Source: Bdellovibrionales bacterium
GTDB taxonomy: Bacteria; Bdellovibrionota; Bdellovibrionia; Bdellovibrionales; UBA1609
Direction of reading: 5' to 3'
NCBI GenBank assembly: GCA_027459485.1
Contig: DAIDIG010000004.1
Span: 186,001 to 250,000 of the forward strand
DNA length: 64,000 nt
Shown in pieces: positions 1 through 8,591 of this stretch. Made by a program: the position numbers and the translations under genes. Each line of letters begins with the position of its first letter. Position 1 is the first letter of the stretch. Below the pieces are notes generated by a model. That model saw nothing but the letters and a program-made list of their open reading frames with translations. It did no database searches and had not been told where the DNA came from.

Positions 1-2370
1 GGCTATTTGGCGCTCGCTTATCGGTACGCGAAACGTCACAATTATGAAGTACCCGACGCTCATTTTTGGTGTATCTGCGGCGATTCGGAATTTCGCGAAG
101 GCTCGCTCCACGAGGCGATCCCTGACCTCGCCGAACGCGAAGTCGGCAACTTGACTTGGGTGATCGATTACAACCGTCAATCACTCGATGGGCATCGAAT
201 ACCGAATAACAAAGTCACCGGATACACCGACGATCAACGCATCAAACGTTCGATGGAAGCCAACGGCTGGGAAGTGATCGAAGCTCGCCACGGTCGCAAG
301 CGCCTCGAATATTTTTCGCGCCCGGGCGGTGAAGAATTTCGTCGCTGGTTCGAGCACGATCTGAGTGATTATGAACTCCAAGCGCTATTACTTGTAAAGG
401 AGCCCAAAGAGCTTCTCGCGTTTTTGCGCGATCATCATGGCTCACAAATCAAAAATCTCGACAAATTTTTGAAAAGCGTGAGCGCGCCCGAGTTCTACGA
501 AATGTTGCACGATTTCGGCGGTCACGATTTCCACGTCCTTTTAGAGGCTTTTCATGCCAGCAAAAAAACGACCAATCGTCCGACTCTCATTCTTGCTCAC
601 ACGGTGAAAGGCTGGGGGCTTGAGATGGCGGGGCAGGCCGGCAACCACTCGGCACTGCCCGAAGAAGCCGAGATCGAGCGGTTGCAAAAGGCAACGGGCC
701 TGCGCCCCGAACAACTCTTCGCCGGGTTCGACGAAAAATCGGCCGAAGGGCAGTTTTTGCGCCAGCGTGGTGATGAACTCTATAAGCAAATCAAAGAACA
801 GCACGCGCTTAAAGCTCGCAACAGCGAGAAATTCGCGAAACTCATGGGCCGATTCGGTGAGCTGCCCGAATCACTCGACATCAATTACAAAATGGCCAAT
901 TACCCGCACACCCAGTGGATGCTCGGTCAGCTGACATCGAAACTGACTCGCATCGCTAACACATCGCTCGACGCGGGCTCGGAAAAAGCGCGGGCAAAAT
1001 CCGACGCCAAAGTTCGCCAGCTCAGCGATTTCGAGAAAAAGTGGAAGACCGCCGCCGAGCTGATGGTGTCGATGGCCCCCGATGTTGGCACGTCGACCAA
1101 CATGAACCCGTCGATGGACGGCAAAGTGTTCGGCGCCGAGGTCACCGAAGATGTCGAGGCGGAACTCAATGTAAAAGACAAGGGTGTTCCGGATCTCGTG
1201 CCGGGCGAGCAAGAGACTGATCGATTTCTGCGATTTGAGATCGCCGAAGGCAACGTCATGTCGTGCATGGGCTCATTCGGCCGGCTGCGCGACGTTCTGG
1301 GCATTCCGGTGTTGCCGCTCATGACCGTGTACGACTTTTTCGTGAAGCGTGCGCACGACCAATATTTTTACGACTTGTACTGGAAGTCGAGCTTCATCTT
1401 AGTCGGCACTCCTTCGGGAGTGACTTTGTCACCCGAAGGCGCGCAGCACGGTTGGAAGTCCGACTTTCAAATCCCGAATCAGATCTGTTGGGAACCCTTT
1501 TTCGTGCAAGAGCTCGATTGGATCTTGTGCGAGTCGATCAAGCGTCACATGAACAATGACAACGAGGGCCGCACCGGCGTACTCATCCGAGGTGTCACGC
1601 GCGGGGCCGATCAAAAGGATTTTCTCAAATACCTTCGCCAACATCGGCGCTACAAAGCCGATGAATCGCAAATCACGCAAACAAACGGGCTTCATCCTCA
1701 TGGTTATGCGATTGAGGGCGCCGTCGACGAAAGCGCCGTGCCTGCGATGACAGACGAAGAGATCTTTCAGCAAGTTCGCCTCGATGTTCTCTCGGGCGCC
1801 TACTATCTGATCGATTATCGCGGCTACGCTGGTTATGAACCCGGCGACAATGTCGTGCACATTTTCGCGATGGGTTCGCTGACAACTGAAGCTGCCGCAG
1901 CCTCGCAAAAACTTCTCGAACGCGGTATCTACGCCAATGTGATCGTGGTCACAAGCCCCGACCTTTTGATCGGCAACCTCGGTGCGCAAAATGATTATCA
2001 CCATCTGCGAAACGGTTTAAAAATTGACTCCACACTTTATGTGAAGCCAGTGCAAAACGGGCATCTTGAAACACCGGATCTCGTGACCGTCGCTGGCCGA
2101 CGTATTCCGGTTGTCAGCGTGCATGACGGCGAACCGGGGCTTCTCGACAATATCGGTTCGCTTGTGGGAGTGCGCCACGAATCGCTCGCCGTTCGCAAGC
2201 ATTCAAAGTGCGGTCGCCCGATCGACGTCTACCGGTATCACCATATAGACGCCGACTCGATCGTCGAAACGTGCGGTAAAGTATTGACCGAAACTGCACT
2301 CGAACAAGTCGTTGCCGCAACAGCTGCTGTCGGCCAACTCCCTCATGCGCGCGAAATCCGCTATAGTTAA
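1..2370 (+). CDS. aceE: Pyruvate dehydrogenase E1 component, homodimeric AceE type (5' end outside window)
   Basis: Thiamine-diphosphate-dependent E1 subunit that decarboxylates pyruvate and acetylates the E2 lipoyl group in the pyruvate dehydrogenase complex. The reading frame is open from base 1 to the TAA at 2368-2370 and gives about 789 residues. Family members are near 890, so roughly the first 100 residues lie upstream of the window. The ThDP/Mg site is visible at the start of the window as CICGDSEFREG followed about 25 residues later by VIDYNRQSLDG; the usual GDGE reads GDSE here. The central and C-terminal halves keep typical AceE stretches such as PSGVTLSPEGAQHGW and GVLIRGVTRGAD. 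The alpha/beta hydrolase gene begins inside its last codons, so the two are probably co-transcribed. Confidence 0.93.
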   Translation, partial: GYLALAYRYAKRHNYEVPDAHFWCICGDSEFREGSLHEAIPDLAEREVGNLTWVIDYNRQSLDGHRIPNNKVTGYTDDQRIKRSMEANGWEVIEARHGRKRLEYFSRPGGEEFRRWFEHDLSDYELQALLLVKEPKELLAFLRDHHGSQIKNLDKFLKSVSAPEFYEMLHDFGGHDFHVLLEAFHASKKTTNRPTLILAHTVKGWGLEMAGQAGNHSALPEEAEIERLQKATGLRPEQLFAGFDEKSAEGQFLRQRGDELYKQIKEQHALKARNSEKFAKLMGRFGELPESLDINYKMANYPHTQWMLGQLTSKLTRIANTSLDAGSEKARAKSDAKVRQLSDFEKKWKTAAELMVSMAPDVGTSTNMNPSMDGKVFGAEVTEDVEAELNVKDKGVPDLVPGEQETDRFLRFEIAEGNVMSCMGSFGRLRDVLGIPVLPLMTVYDFFVKRAHDQYFYDLYWKSSFILVGTPSGVTLSPEGAQHGWKSDFQIPNQICWEPFFVQELDWILCESIKRHMNNDNEGRTGVLIRGVTRGADQKDFLKYLRQHRRYKADESQITQTNGLHPHGYAIEGAVDESAVPAMTDEEIFQQVRLDVLSGAYYLIDYRGYAGYEPGDNVVHIFAMGSLTTEAAAASQKLLERGIYANVIVVTSPDLLIGNLGAQNDYHHLRNGLKIDSTLYVKPVQNGHLETPDLVTVAGRRIPVVSVHDGEPGLLDNIGSLVGVRHESLAVRKHSKCGRPIDVYRYHHIDADSIVETCGKVLTETALEQVVAATAAVGQLPHAREIRYS

Positions 2371-3163
2371 ATCGCAGCCTCTCTTTGAGAGGCGGGTCGC
2401 AAGCGGCACGAAACGCTTCAAAGAGGTCGTCGTATTTGTGCATAACTACGGCGGCAACCGACACACGTTTCACCGGCAAATTGAGTTCGTAAACGAACTT
2501 GGTTTCGACGCCGTGACGTTTGATTTACCGGCCACAAGCATTAACGAACTCTCGCGCGTTCCGCTCTCGCGTGAATGGAAGTTCGGCCTTCGTCATTTGT
2601 GGGCCGACAAAATCGAAGACGTATTGGGCGCGATAGCCGACGAAAAATTTATTTTCAGCTTTTCTTACGGCTCGGCCGCTGCACTACAAGCGATTGAACG
2701 CCGACACGCGATCGACGTGAAGGGTTGGATTTGTGACGGCGGGCCGTTCACGCGAATGTCTGTGGCCATCGAGCACTTTGTGAATGAAGGGTTCTTCACC
2801 ATGCCGCTCTTCGGTCGCGACATCGTGGCGAATAGCCGGCTGTTTCACTATCCGGCGTTTCGCCGCACGATTGCGCGTGTCGCAGCTGTATTCTTCGGCA
2901 GCGCCCAGTACGATGACGATGCCGCTCGCGCTCTTCGCTCTTTGCCTATTGGTTTTCCGGTGCTCAGCCTTCAAGCCGAAGCCGATACTCTCGTGCAACC
3001 CGATATGATCGACGAATTATTTGTTTCAGGTTTCGGTCGCATCGACCTACAGAAAGCTTTATTGCCACGCGCTCATCATTTGACGGGCATGAAAGACGCC
3101 ACCGAATTGTACGCGTCCTATGTCGCCGGTTTCTTGCGCTCCCGCGCGACACGTGAAGCTTAG
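2345..3163 (+). CDS. Alpha/beta hydrolase fold protein of unknown substrate
   Basis: A predicted cytoplasmic protein of 272 residues. VVVFVHNYGGNRHTF near residue 30 looks like the oxyanion-hole strand of an alpha/beta hydrolase. FSFSYGSAAA near residue 105 sits at the nucleophile elbow with an unorthodox S-x-S-x-G arrangement. RAHHLTGM near the C-terminus would supply the catalytic His. I chose the ATG at 2345, which overlaps aceE by 26 bases, because an upstream in-frame ATG at 2312 would put 59 bases inside aceE. It may act on a metabolite of central carbon metabolism, but only its position suggests that. The fold is fairly likely and the substrate unknown. Confidence 0.7.
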   Translation: MRAKSAIVKSQPLFERRVASGTKRFKEVVVFVHNYGGNRHTFHRQIEFVNELGFDAVTFDLPATSINELSRVPLSREWKFGLRHLWADKIEDVLGAIADEKFIFSFSYGSAAALQAIERRHAIDVKGWICDGGPFTRMSVAIEHFVNEGFFTMPLFGRDIVANSRLFHYPAFRRTIARVAAVFFGSAQYDDDAARALRSLPIGFPVLSLQAEADTLVQPDMIDELFVSGFGRIDLQKALLPRAHHLTGMKDATELYASYVAGFLRSRATREA

Positions 3164-3209
3164 CTATGGCGAAAGGCCTGATTAGAAACTACCGCTCTAG
3201 AAATGAATT

Positions 3210-3878
3210 TTATGGAGTGGCAGCTGTTGGAGCGGCTTGTTGACCCGGCGATGGCGTAATCGATCGAGGTGCGATGGATGAAACCTGCGGTGTGGATTTA
3301 TGTTCGAGCATTGTCGCGGTCGAGGCGACGGACGTTGCAATTGCTGGAGCCGGCTTTAATGATACTGTTTTTGCATCGACTTTGCTGGTAATCGCATCGG
3401 TTGCGTTCGCCATAACACTGGCACTTGTGGCACTCCCCGAGGGTCCGTTTATAACTGCCACTTTTTTACCCATGTGCGCAGCCGAAACATCGGCCATGTC
3501 GCCAATCATGATAGCCTCGAAATCAAGCGCCGGGCCGTCATCGTAATTTGCCACTGAAACGACGCGGCCCACACTGATATCGGGCTGAACGTGGATGAGT
3601 CGAATTTCTCCGATTTTTACGACGAGATCACTGAGCGTGTTGCTCTTGTACATGTCATAAACAGTTTGTCGACGCTCAAGCGGTACAACCATGCCGACTT
3701 TGAGCCCGTCATTTGCTCCCGCGTTGATGAAAATATCTTTCGGTGGATGTTCGCCATTTTTCATCGCGATCGGGCGCCGCTCTTCGAACACGAAGAAATC
3801 TTTAGCGCTCGCAACTGAACTACACGCGAGAACGACGGAGGCGATAGATATAATTTTTATTTGTGCCCAGAACGACAT
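3210..3878 (-). CDS. Secreted FlgT C-terminal-domain-like protein at the end of the flagellar operon
   Basis: A 222-residue exported protein. Residues 1-25 form a signal peptide ending SVASA. A single small domain follows at about 45-115: INAGANDGLKVGMVVPLERR, then a strand pair ending IGEIRLIHVQPDISVGRV. This pattern resembles the C-terminal domain of FlgT, which in vibrios helps form the H ring around the flagellar basal body. The last 80 residues are Ala/Ser/Thr/Pro-rich and probably disordered. A GGAAGG ribosome site lies just before the ATG. It follows fliW by 169 bases on the same strand. The FlgT relationship is my inference from motif and context; it could be a general periplasmic or outer-membrane accessory protein. 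Confidence 0.6.
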   Translation of the reverse strand: MSFWAQIKIISIASVVLACSSVASAKDFFVFEERRPIAMKNGEHPPKDIFINAGANDGLKVGMVVPLERRQTVYDMYKSNTLSDLVVKIGEIRLIHVQPDISVGRVVSVANYDDGPALDFEAIMIGDMADVSAAHMGKKVAVINGPSGSATSASVMANATDAITSKVDAKTVSLKPAPAIATSVASTATMLEHKSTPQVSSIAPRSITPSPGQQAAPTAATP

Positions 3879-3954
3879 GGTAAAACCTTCCTTGGAACCA
3901 AAGACGCACGCACGGAGCGCGGCTCTGGGGTTTTTGGCCGTCCTGGCAATTCGA

Positions 3955-3970
3955 CATCGAACATTCGATG
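3955..3970. repeat. Short perfect inverted repeat upstream of the FlgT-like gene
   Basis: CATCGAA, two bases, TTCGATG: a perfect 7-bp stem with a 2-base gap. It is followed immediately by a second tiny inverted repeat, GGGCTGAGCCC. It lies in the 169-base gap between fliW and the FlgT-like gene. No T-run follows on either strand, so a terminator is unlikely. It could be an operator or chance. Confidence 0.35.
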
Positions 3971-4047
3971 GGCTGAGCCCTCATGGCTACAGCTTCAATC
4001 ACTCAACTATTCGGATGTCATTCTGAGAACATTAATAGGCTGAAGGT

Positions 4048-4572
4048 CTAGGGTTGGGCTTCAGGTGGTCGTTGGACTCGCACAACTCCGATATCCAGAG
4101 CTTGCTCTTTAAATGACGTATTCGGGTTTTGCACAACCCGCTGTTGAAGCTTTGAAAAGATCGGCTCGCGAATCTGCAGAGCCGCGTCTTGAAGCACGCA
4201 TTGGCGCGCCACGCGTTTTTTCGCGTTCACCACGATCGGCGCCTTCAGATTTGCCGTCATTTGCGTGGGGTCGGCGGGGATTGTGATGATCGTAAAACGA
4301 CGGCCGTCCGATATAGACGAAAGTCCAAGCGCTTCAAGGTCCGGTTTTGAAAGCTCGATGGAATAGTTCGGCGAAAACAACTCCGGTTCGAGAACTGGAA
4401 ATGCGATTTCCGGATTTTCGCAACTCTGTAACCAAGCGAAAATGTCGTCGTTGGGGTCATCGAGAAGAACAAATGAGCGCAGATGCCCGAAACCGAGCAG
4501 CCCCTCAGCAAACTCCAAGACATCGTCTTGTGTAATTGCAATGTCACCAAACCGCGTTGTTTGGATCCTCAT
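4048..4572 (-). CDS. fliW: Flagellar assembly factor FliW
   Basis: FliW (174 residues here, slightly longer than the usual ~150) binds flagellin in the cytoplasm and, when flagellin is exported, instead binds and inhibits the RNA-binding regulator CsrA, so flagellin translation follows the state of filament assembly. The family start (TTRFGDIAI, then EGLLGFGHLRSFVLLDD, residues 6-40) and the core FPVLEPELFSPNY are clear. The C-terminal 30 residues beyond KLQQRVVQ are an extension. The ribosome site AGGGGGAGTGA precedes the ATG. csrA lies 85 bases upstream on the same strand, which is the classic csrA-fliW pair, here placed after flgK-flgL. Confidence 0.95.
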   Translation of the reverse strand: MRIQTTRFGDIAITQDDVLEFAEGLLGFGHLRSFVLLDDPNDDIFAWLQSCENPEIAFPVLEPELFSPNYSIELSKPDLEALGLSSISDGRRFTIITIPADPTQMTANLKAPIVVNAKKRVARQCVLQDAALQIREPIFSKLQQRVVQNPNTSFKEQALDIGVVRVQRPPEAQP

Positions 4573-4657
4573 TCACTCCCCCTATTTTTGAGGATGCCCC
4601 TAAAACAATGACACCGCAAGGCTAAATGTTGGGAAAAAAGTCAACCAAAAGAGTCAG

Positions 4658-4954
4658 CTATTTGCGATCGCCCAATTTGGGTGCTGCTGACATTGGTGGG
4701 TTGGGTGTGACACCATCAGATAAAGCGTCTGCTTTCAGCAATTTAGCAACAGCTCGCGTTGCGTCAGGTCGCGCTTGCGACGCGTCTTCGTTTTGCTTCT
4801 TGATCGCCTGGTAAACCTCTTCCCGATAAATGCGAGTTTCTTTGGGCGCCTCGATACCAAGGCGCACCTGTTTACCGCGGATTTTTTCGATCCGAATCTT
4901 GATATTGTCGTCGATAGTTATACTTTCGCCGAGCTTGCGTGTGAGAACCAACAT
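4658..4954 (-). CDS. csrA: Carbon storage regulator CsrA with a C-terminal extension
   Basis: A small dimeric RNA-binding protein that blocks ribosome binding at GGA motifs. The first ~50 residues are canonical (MLVLTRKLGESITIDDNIKI through IYREEVYQAI). The remaining ~45 residues are rich in Ala/Asp/Pro and go well beyond the usual 60-75-residue length. FliW is known to inhibit CsrA allosterically through residues at or beyond the core's C-terminal end, so an extended tail next to fliW is notable. AAGGAGACC precedes the start. It is probably co-transcribed with flgK-flgL upstream (97-base gap) and fliW downstream. Identification is firm; the role of the tail is unknown. Confidence 0.96.
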   Translation of the reverse strand: MLVLTRKLGESITIDDNIKIRIEKIRGKQVRLGIEAPKETRIYREEVYQAIKKQNEDASQARPDATRAVAKLLKADALSDGVTPNPPMSAAPKLGDRK

Positions 4955-5051
4955 TTACAAGGTCTCCTTCAACATCCTAGTCAAAGACTATTCATTGACC
5001 TTAACGGCAGCATCCTGCCGGGACTTTAGCTATTCGTTGGTGGAGAAAATG

Positions 5052-6164
5052 TCAAGCTTGCACAAAGTCCATCAAACTTTTTTGCATGAGCCGGCCTGAA
5101 GTCTGCAGTGTTGCCTGCAGAGCGCTTTGCGCCTTGTTAATATTACTAATGACTTGAAATGCGTCGGCATCCTCAAGTTGCGATATCGTCGATTTGTCGT
5201 CCACTAAGTGCGATTGCATAGAATCGATTGTGTTGCCGATGGCAGTTACCCGAGAGCCCAACGCCGAACGCGCCACTATGACTTGTTGCAAGGCTTTATC
5301 CAAATTGTCCATTGACTCTTGCACGCCCTCTTTGTCATCGGCATTCAACGCGATTTGAAATTTTTTGAGCGCGTTCAAAACATTCACACCTTGGGTAACG
5401 TTTTGACTCTCGCCGTTCGCACCAGGGGCTGCGTTATCTGTGATTCGCAACGAAGCGGGACCGCGCACTTCGCCCACATTTGAACCGGCACTTTCGCCAT
5501 CAGCGTTTTTATTTTCATCACTAAACGCATCCGGGTGATTTTGTTCTTGCGTCTTCAACTGCTGGAGCGTTCGAGGCTGTGTCAGCGACTGAAATTCCAA
5601 ACCGTCGGAAGAAAGTCCTTTACCGAGAAATGCAACGGAACCCGGCATATTCATCGAAAGAAAAGTATCTTTGTCGATGTGCACTTTCATTTCACCGTCG
5701 TCACCGTGATATTGGCCATTCTGATCAAAGGGCGGATGAATGGTTTTGAATCCGCCGAAGATAAATCGCTCACCCAATCTTCGATTGGCGATCTGAATCG
5801 CTTCGGCATAGAGCTGGGCGACTTCTGCGGCCACCGCGCGCCTTGTTTCAGGGTTCGCGCTGGCGTCGTTCGCCTGGCTGATCGCCAGTTCTTTCGCGCG
5901 CACAAGTACGTTATCTAGATCGCCGAGCGACTGTTCGGAATAGTCGAGAAAACCTTTGGCGTAATTTAGGTTTTTTATGAACTGCTCGGTTGATTGTTCT
6001 TCGGTTCGAGCGCCGAGCACGCGGCTCGCGGCCACAGGGTCGTCAGAAGGTTTCGTAATCCGCTTTTGCGTCGCCGCTTGATTTTGGAATTTATCAAGGT
6101 CGGAGCGATTGCGCGTAATCGCCCGATTCACTTGATCAAAAGCCATTTTATCAGCAACTCTCAT
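5052..6164 (-). CDS. flgL: Flagellar hook-filament junction protein FlgL
   Basis: FlgL (HAP3) sits between FlgK and the filament and is exported by the flagellar type III system. The 370-residue product starts MRVADKMAFDQVNRAITRNR and carries the conserved N-terminal helix (KRITKPSDDPVAASRVL, residues 35-50) and the C-terminal coiled-coil helix (GSRVTAIGNTIDSMQSHL to the end) that pack together in flagellin-like proteins. The middle is variable, as is usual. GGAAGG precedes the ATG. It follows flgK by 23 bases on the same strand, as in most flagellar operons. Confidence 0.96.
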   Translation of the reverse strand: MRVADKMAFDQVNRAITRNRSDLDKFQNQAATQKRITKPSDDPVAASRVLGARTEEQSTEQFIKNLNYAKGFLDYSEQSLGDLDNVLVRAKELAISQANDASANPETRRAVAAEVAQLYAEAIQIANRRLGERFIFGGFKTIHPPFDQNGQYHGDDGEMKVHIDKDTFLSMNMPGSVAFLGKGLSSDGLEFQSLTQPRTLQQLKTQEQNHPDAFSDENKNADGESAGSNVGEVRGPASLRITDNAAPGANGESQNVTQGVNVLNALKKFQIALNADDKEGVQESMDNLDKALQQVIVARSALGSRVTAIGNTIDSMQSHLVDDKSTISQLEDADAFQVISNINKAQSALQATLQTSGRLMQKSLMDFVQA

Positions 6165-6187
6165 AAACCTTCCGCTTCATCCTCTCG

Positions 6188-7612
6188 TTACATCGGTTTC
6201 AAATTCATAACCGTGTTCATCATTTCATCGGCGGTTTTGATCAGTCTCGCCGACGCTTCGAATGTTTTTTGATATTCGATCATCTTCGCCGTTTCTTCAT
6301 CGAGACTCACTCCGCTGATACTTTCACGAATGTTTTTAATTTGATCGACGATGTCTTTCTGCGAAGCGAGCTCTGAGTTCGCCCGCGAAGCCGTGATACC
6401 GACGTCGCCGACGATGTTGTTATAAAAGCCGCCGAATGTACTCTGGCCGTGATCCATACGCGTCTGATATTGCAATGACGAGATCACGTTTGCGATACGG
6501 TTATCGCCCGGAGCATTCGGTTCAGCCGCCGCCACGATGCGCCCGGGGTCTCGCAAAATGGCCGAGTTAACGGCAATGCGACCGGCCGCCCCTTCTTTAT
6601 CACCGACGGTGAAGAAATCGAGTCCCTGCCGACTCATACGATCGAATCCGGCTTTGTGGATTTTATTAATCTCTGTCGCCATCGAGTAGGCGAGCTCATC
6701 TACTTTACCTAAAGTTTGCCCGATATACTTATCACGTACGCTGAGCAATCCGCCCAGATAACCGCCCTTGATGTGGTCGGTAATGCACATCGGTGTGCCG
6801 TGAGCTGTGTCTTTATAAAAAATGTCGACATTGCCTTCACCTTTGCCTTTACGGCTCGGTGACGGAGCCACTGCTAAATCGCGCTGCTCGGAACCCGAAA
6901 CCAGAACTGCGTTACCCGCTGTAGTGACAGTCAATTCGCCGTTCTTACTTTCGGCGTAGCGAATGTCGAGCTTTTGCGCGAGATCTTTCACAAGTAGATC
7001 TCGGCGGTCCCGCTCGTCGTTCGCAGTCACGCCGTTGATTTCAACTGATGCAATTTTCTGATTCAACGAGGCGATCTCGCGAGTCATGTCATTGACTTGA
7101 GTTACGATATTGTGAATTTCGAAATCCGATTCGTCTTGAATTTTACGGAGTTGACCGCTGACCCGTTGAAAGTCTTGGGCCAAAAACTGGCCGGATTGCT
7201 TCACCTGATCGCGTAACGCTAAATTTTCAGGGCTGTTCGACATCTCACGGTAAGCGTTAAAAAAGTCGCCCATGTATTTATTGAGGCCCTTATCCGTTTG
7301 CTCATTGAATACTTGCTCGACCCGCGCCATAAGGCCCGAGCGCGCCTTTTTTTCGCCGAGCACGTTGCCCTCTTGTTCAAGTTGCTTTTCGATAAAAGGA
7401 TTGTTGATGCGAACAATCTTGACCGCTTTGGCGCCGTTGCCTATGCGAAGATTGCCTTCACCCGTCGGCTCATTCGTTTGGAGCTCGACTCTTTGGCGCG
7501 AGTAGCCTTCGACGTTTTTGCTGGCGATGTTATGGCTCACCGTCTGAAGAGCCGTTTGGCTGTTCATCATGGCGCGCTTGCCAGTGTCCATCATCGCCCA
7601 TATTCGAGACAT
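6188..7612 (-). CDS. flgK: Flagellar hook-associated protein FlgK
   Basis: FlgK (HAP1) caps the hook and joins it to FlgL. The product is 474 residues, of normal length for a short FlgK. The N-terminus has the rod/hook signature SQTALQTVSHNIASKNVEGY (residues 18-37), the middle has the FlgK D1 coiled coil (VNDMTREIASLNQKIASVEI), and the C-terminus ends in the typical SLDEETAKMIEYQKTFEASA helix. AGGA precedes the ATG. It lies between flgN (its export chaperone, 38 bases upstream) and flgL. Confidence 0.96.
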   Translation of the reverse strand: MSRIWAMMDTGKRAMMNSQTALQTVSHNIASKNVEGYSRQRVELQTNEPTGEGNLRIGNGAKAVKIVRINNPFIEKQLEQEGNVLGEKKARSGLMARVEQVFNEQTDKGLNKYMGDFFNAYREMSNSPENLALRDQVKQSGQFLAQDFQRVSGQLRKIQDESDFEIHNIVTQVNDMTREIASLNQKIASVEINGVTANDERDRRDLLVKDLAQKLDIRYAESKNGELTVTTAGNAVLVSGSEQRDLAVAPSPSRKGKGEGNVDIFYKDTAHGTPMCITDHIKGGYLGGLLSVRDKYIGQTLGKVDELAYSMATEINKIHKAGFDRMSRQGLDFFTVGDKEGAAGRIAVNSAILRDPGRIVAAAEPNAPGDNRIANVISSLQYQTRMDHGQSTFGGFYNNIVGDVGITASRANSELASQKDIVDQIKNIRESISGVSLDEETAKMIEYQKTFEASARLIKTADEMMNTVMNLKPM

Positions 7613-7650
7613 CGTGTCCTACAATCCGAAGTTCATCCGTGAACTTCTTC

Positions 7651-8163
7651 TTATACTTCTTTACTCACGAGCTGGCCGGATTCCGCCGGCGGAGCCGTTA
7701 TCCCACCAGACTTTCGATACGTCGGCTTATCGCGCAATTGATTACGAATCGAGCCGATCGCGCCTGTTATGTTTTCAAGGGCTGAGTTCACCAGTTTCTC
7801 GTTTTGCGCGTTGTGCTCGCGCACTCTCCGCAGAAGCAATTCCAATACGGATTGGCGACTTCGCAAACGTTCGCCGGCCTCGCCGCCGAAGTGTTTCGCG
7901 AAATCGAGAAGTTTTGTATTCTCGGGCAAGCCTTCTGATTGCGCCAAGTCGCGCGCGATTTTCTGGCGCTCATCTTCGAGCTGCCGCGCTTTTAAGAGCA
8001 TTTTTTCTTTCGACACGTTATTTTCATTGAGAGCCTCAAGCTGGGTCGAGATGAGAATCTCACGCTCTTGTCGGACGACATTCAAGACGCCGCGATAGAC
8101 TTTTATAAGTTCATCGAGCGATTTTTCAAGTTGTTCGAATGCGTCTCGCGAATCCGTGTTCAT
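7651..8163 (-). CDS. flgN: FlgN-like flagellar export chaperone
   Basis: A 170-residue, almost wholly helical, charged protein. FlgN family members bind the C-terminal ends of FlgK and FlgL in the cytoplasm and guide them to the export gate. The first 120 residues (FEQLEKSLDELIKVYRGVL and the following helices) match the four-helix FlgN layout; the last 30 (RKSGGITAPPAESG) look disordered. The placement directly before flgK and after flgM is diagnostic. AAGGGG precedes the ATG; flgM ends 11 bases upstream. Sequence conservation in this family is weak, so the call rests largely on context. Confidence 0.85.
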   Translation of the reverse strand: MNTDSRDAFEQLEKSLDELIKVYRGVLNVVRQEREILISTQLEALNENNVSKEKMLLKARQLEDERQKIARDLAQSEGLPENTKLLDFAKHFGGEAGERLRSRQSVLELLLRRVREHNAQNEKLVNSALENITGAIGSIRNQLRDKPTYRKSGGITAPPAESGQLVSKEV

Positions 8164-8174
8164 AACCCCTTCGT

Positions 8175-8501
8175 TTATGTTCCCATTTTCAAATGTTCGT
8201 CGACCACACGATCGGCAAGAGCCGAAGCGTCGACATGGTATTTGCCTTCATCGATCAATTTTTGTAAACGTGCCACTTTGGCTTCGTCGATTCCGTTCGG
8301 GCTGGCGAGCTGCTTGGCTTTTTGCATCGCCATCGCCTCGCGCGACATTTCAATTCGTGCGGAGTCATTGCGGCTGGTCGCTTCGCCGGTTTTCTCGTGG
8401 CGCGAATTTTTTGCTTCTTTCAATTCCGCTTCTTCGGTCTTTTTGAGGGTTTTGGCGTTCGCAGCGGCGATCGCTGAACCTTTCAGATTTTCCACTTTCA
8501 T
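8175..8501 (-). CDS. flgM: Anti-sigma-28 factor FlgM
   Basis: FlgM holds the flagellar sigma factor FliA inactive until the hook is complete and FlgM is exported. The product is 108 residues, a usual size. The N-terminal half is Ala/Lys/Glu-rich and disordered. The C-terminal half has the sigma-binding signature: DEAKVARLQKLIDEGKYHVD (about residues 74-93), followed by ASALADRVVDEHL. A strong AGGAGGG site lies before the ATG. A 90-base gap upstream separates it from flgJ and may hold its own promoter. Confidence 0.92.
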   Translation of the reverse strand: MKVENLKGSAIAAANAKTLKKTEEAELKEAKNSRHEKTGEATSRNDSARIEMSREAMAMQKAKQLASPNGIDEAKVARLQKLIDEGKYHVDASALADRVVDEHLKMGT

Positions 8502-8525
8502 TGCTTGAACCCTCCTGGTTTTTCC

Positions 8526-8553
8526 CGATATTCTATCTCTATCCTAAATATCG
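8526..8553. promoter_or_regulatory. Inverted repeat in the flgJ-flgM gap
   Basis: CGATATT, 14 bases, AATATCG: a perfect 7-bp inverted repeat in the AT-rich 90-base gap upstream of flgM. The position, just ahead of the flgM ribosome site, fits an operator or part of an internal promoter region. I cannot match it to a sigma-28 promoter with confidence. Confidence 0.3.
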
Positions 8554-8591
8554 TATCATATTGAGACACTGAGGCACAATGCAGCACGAGT

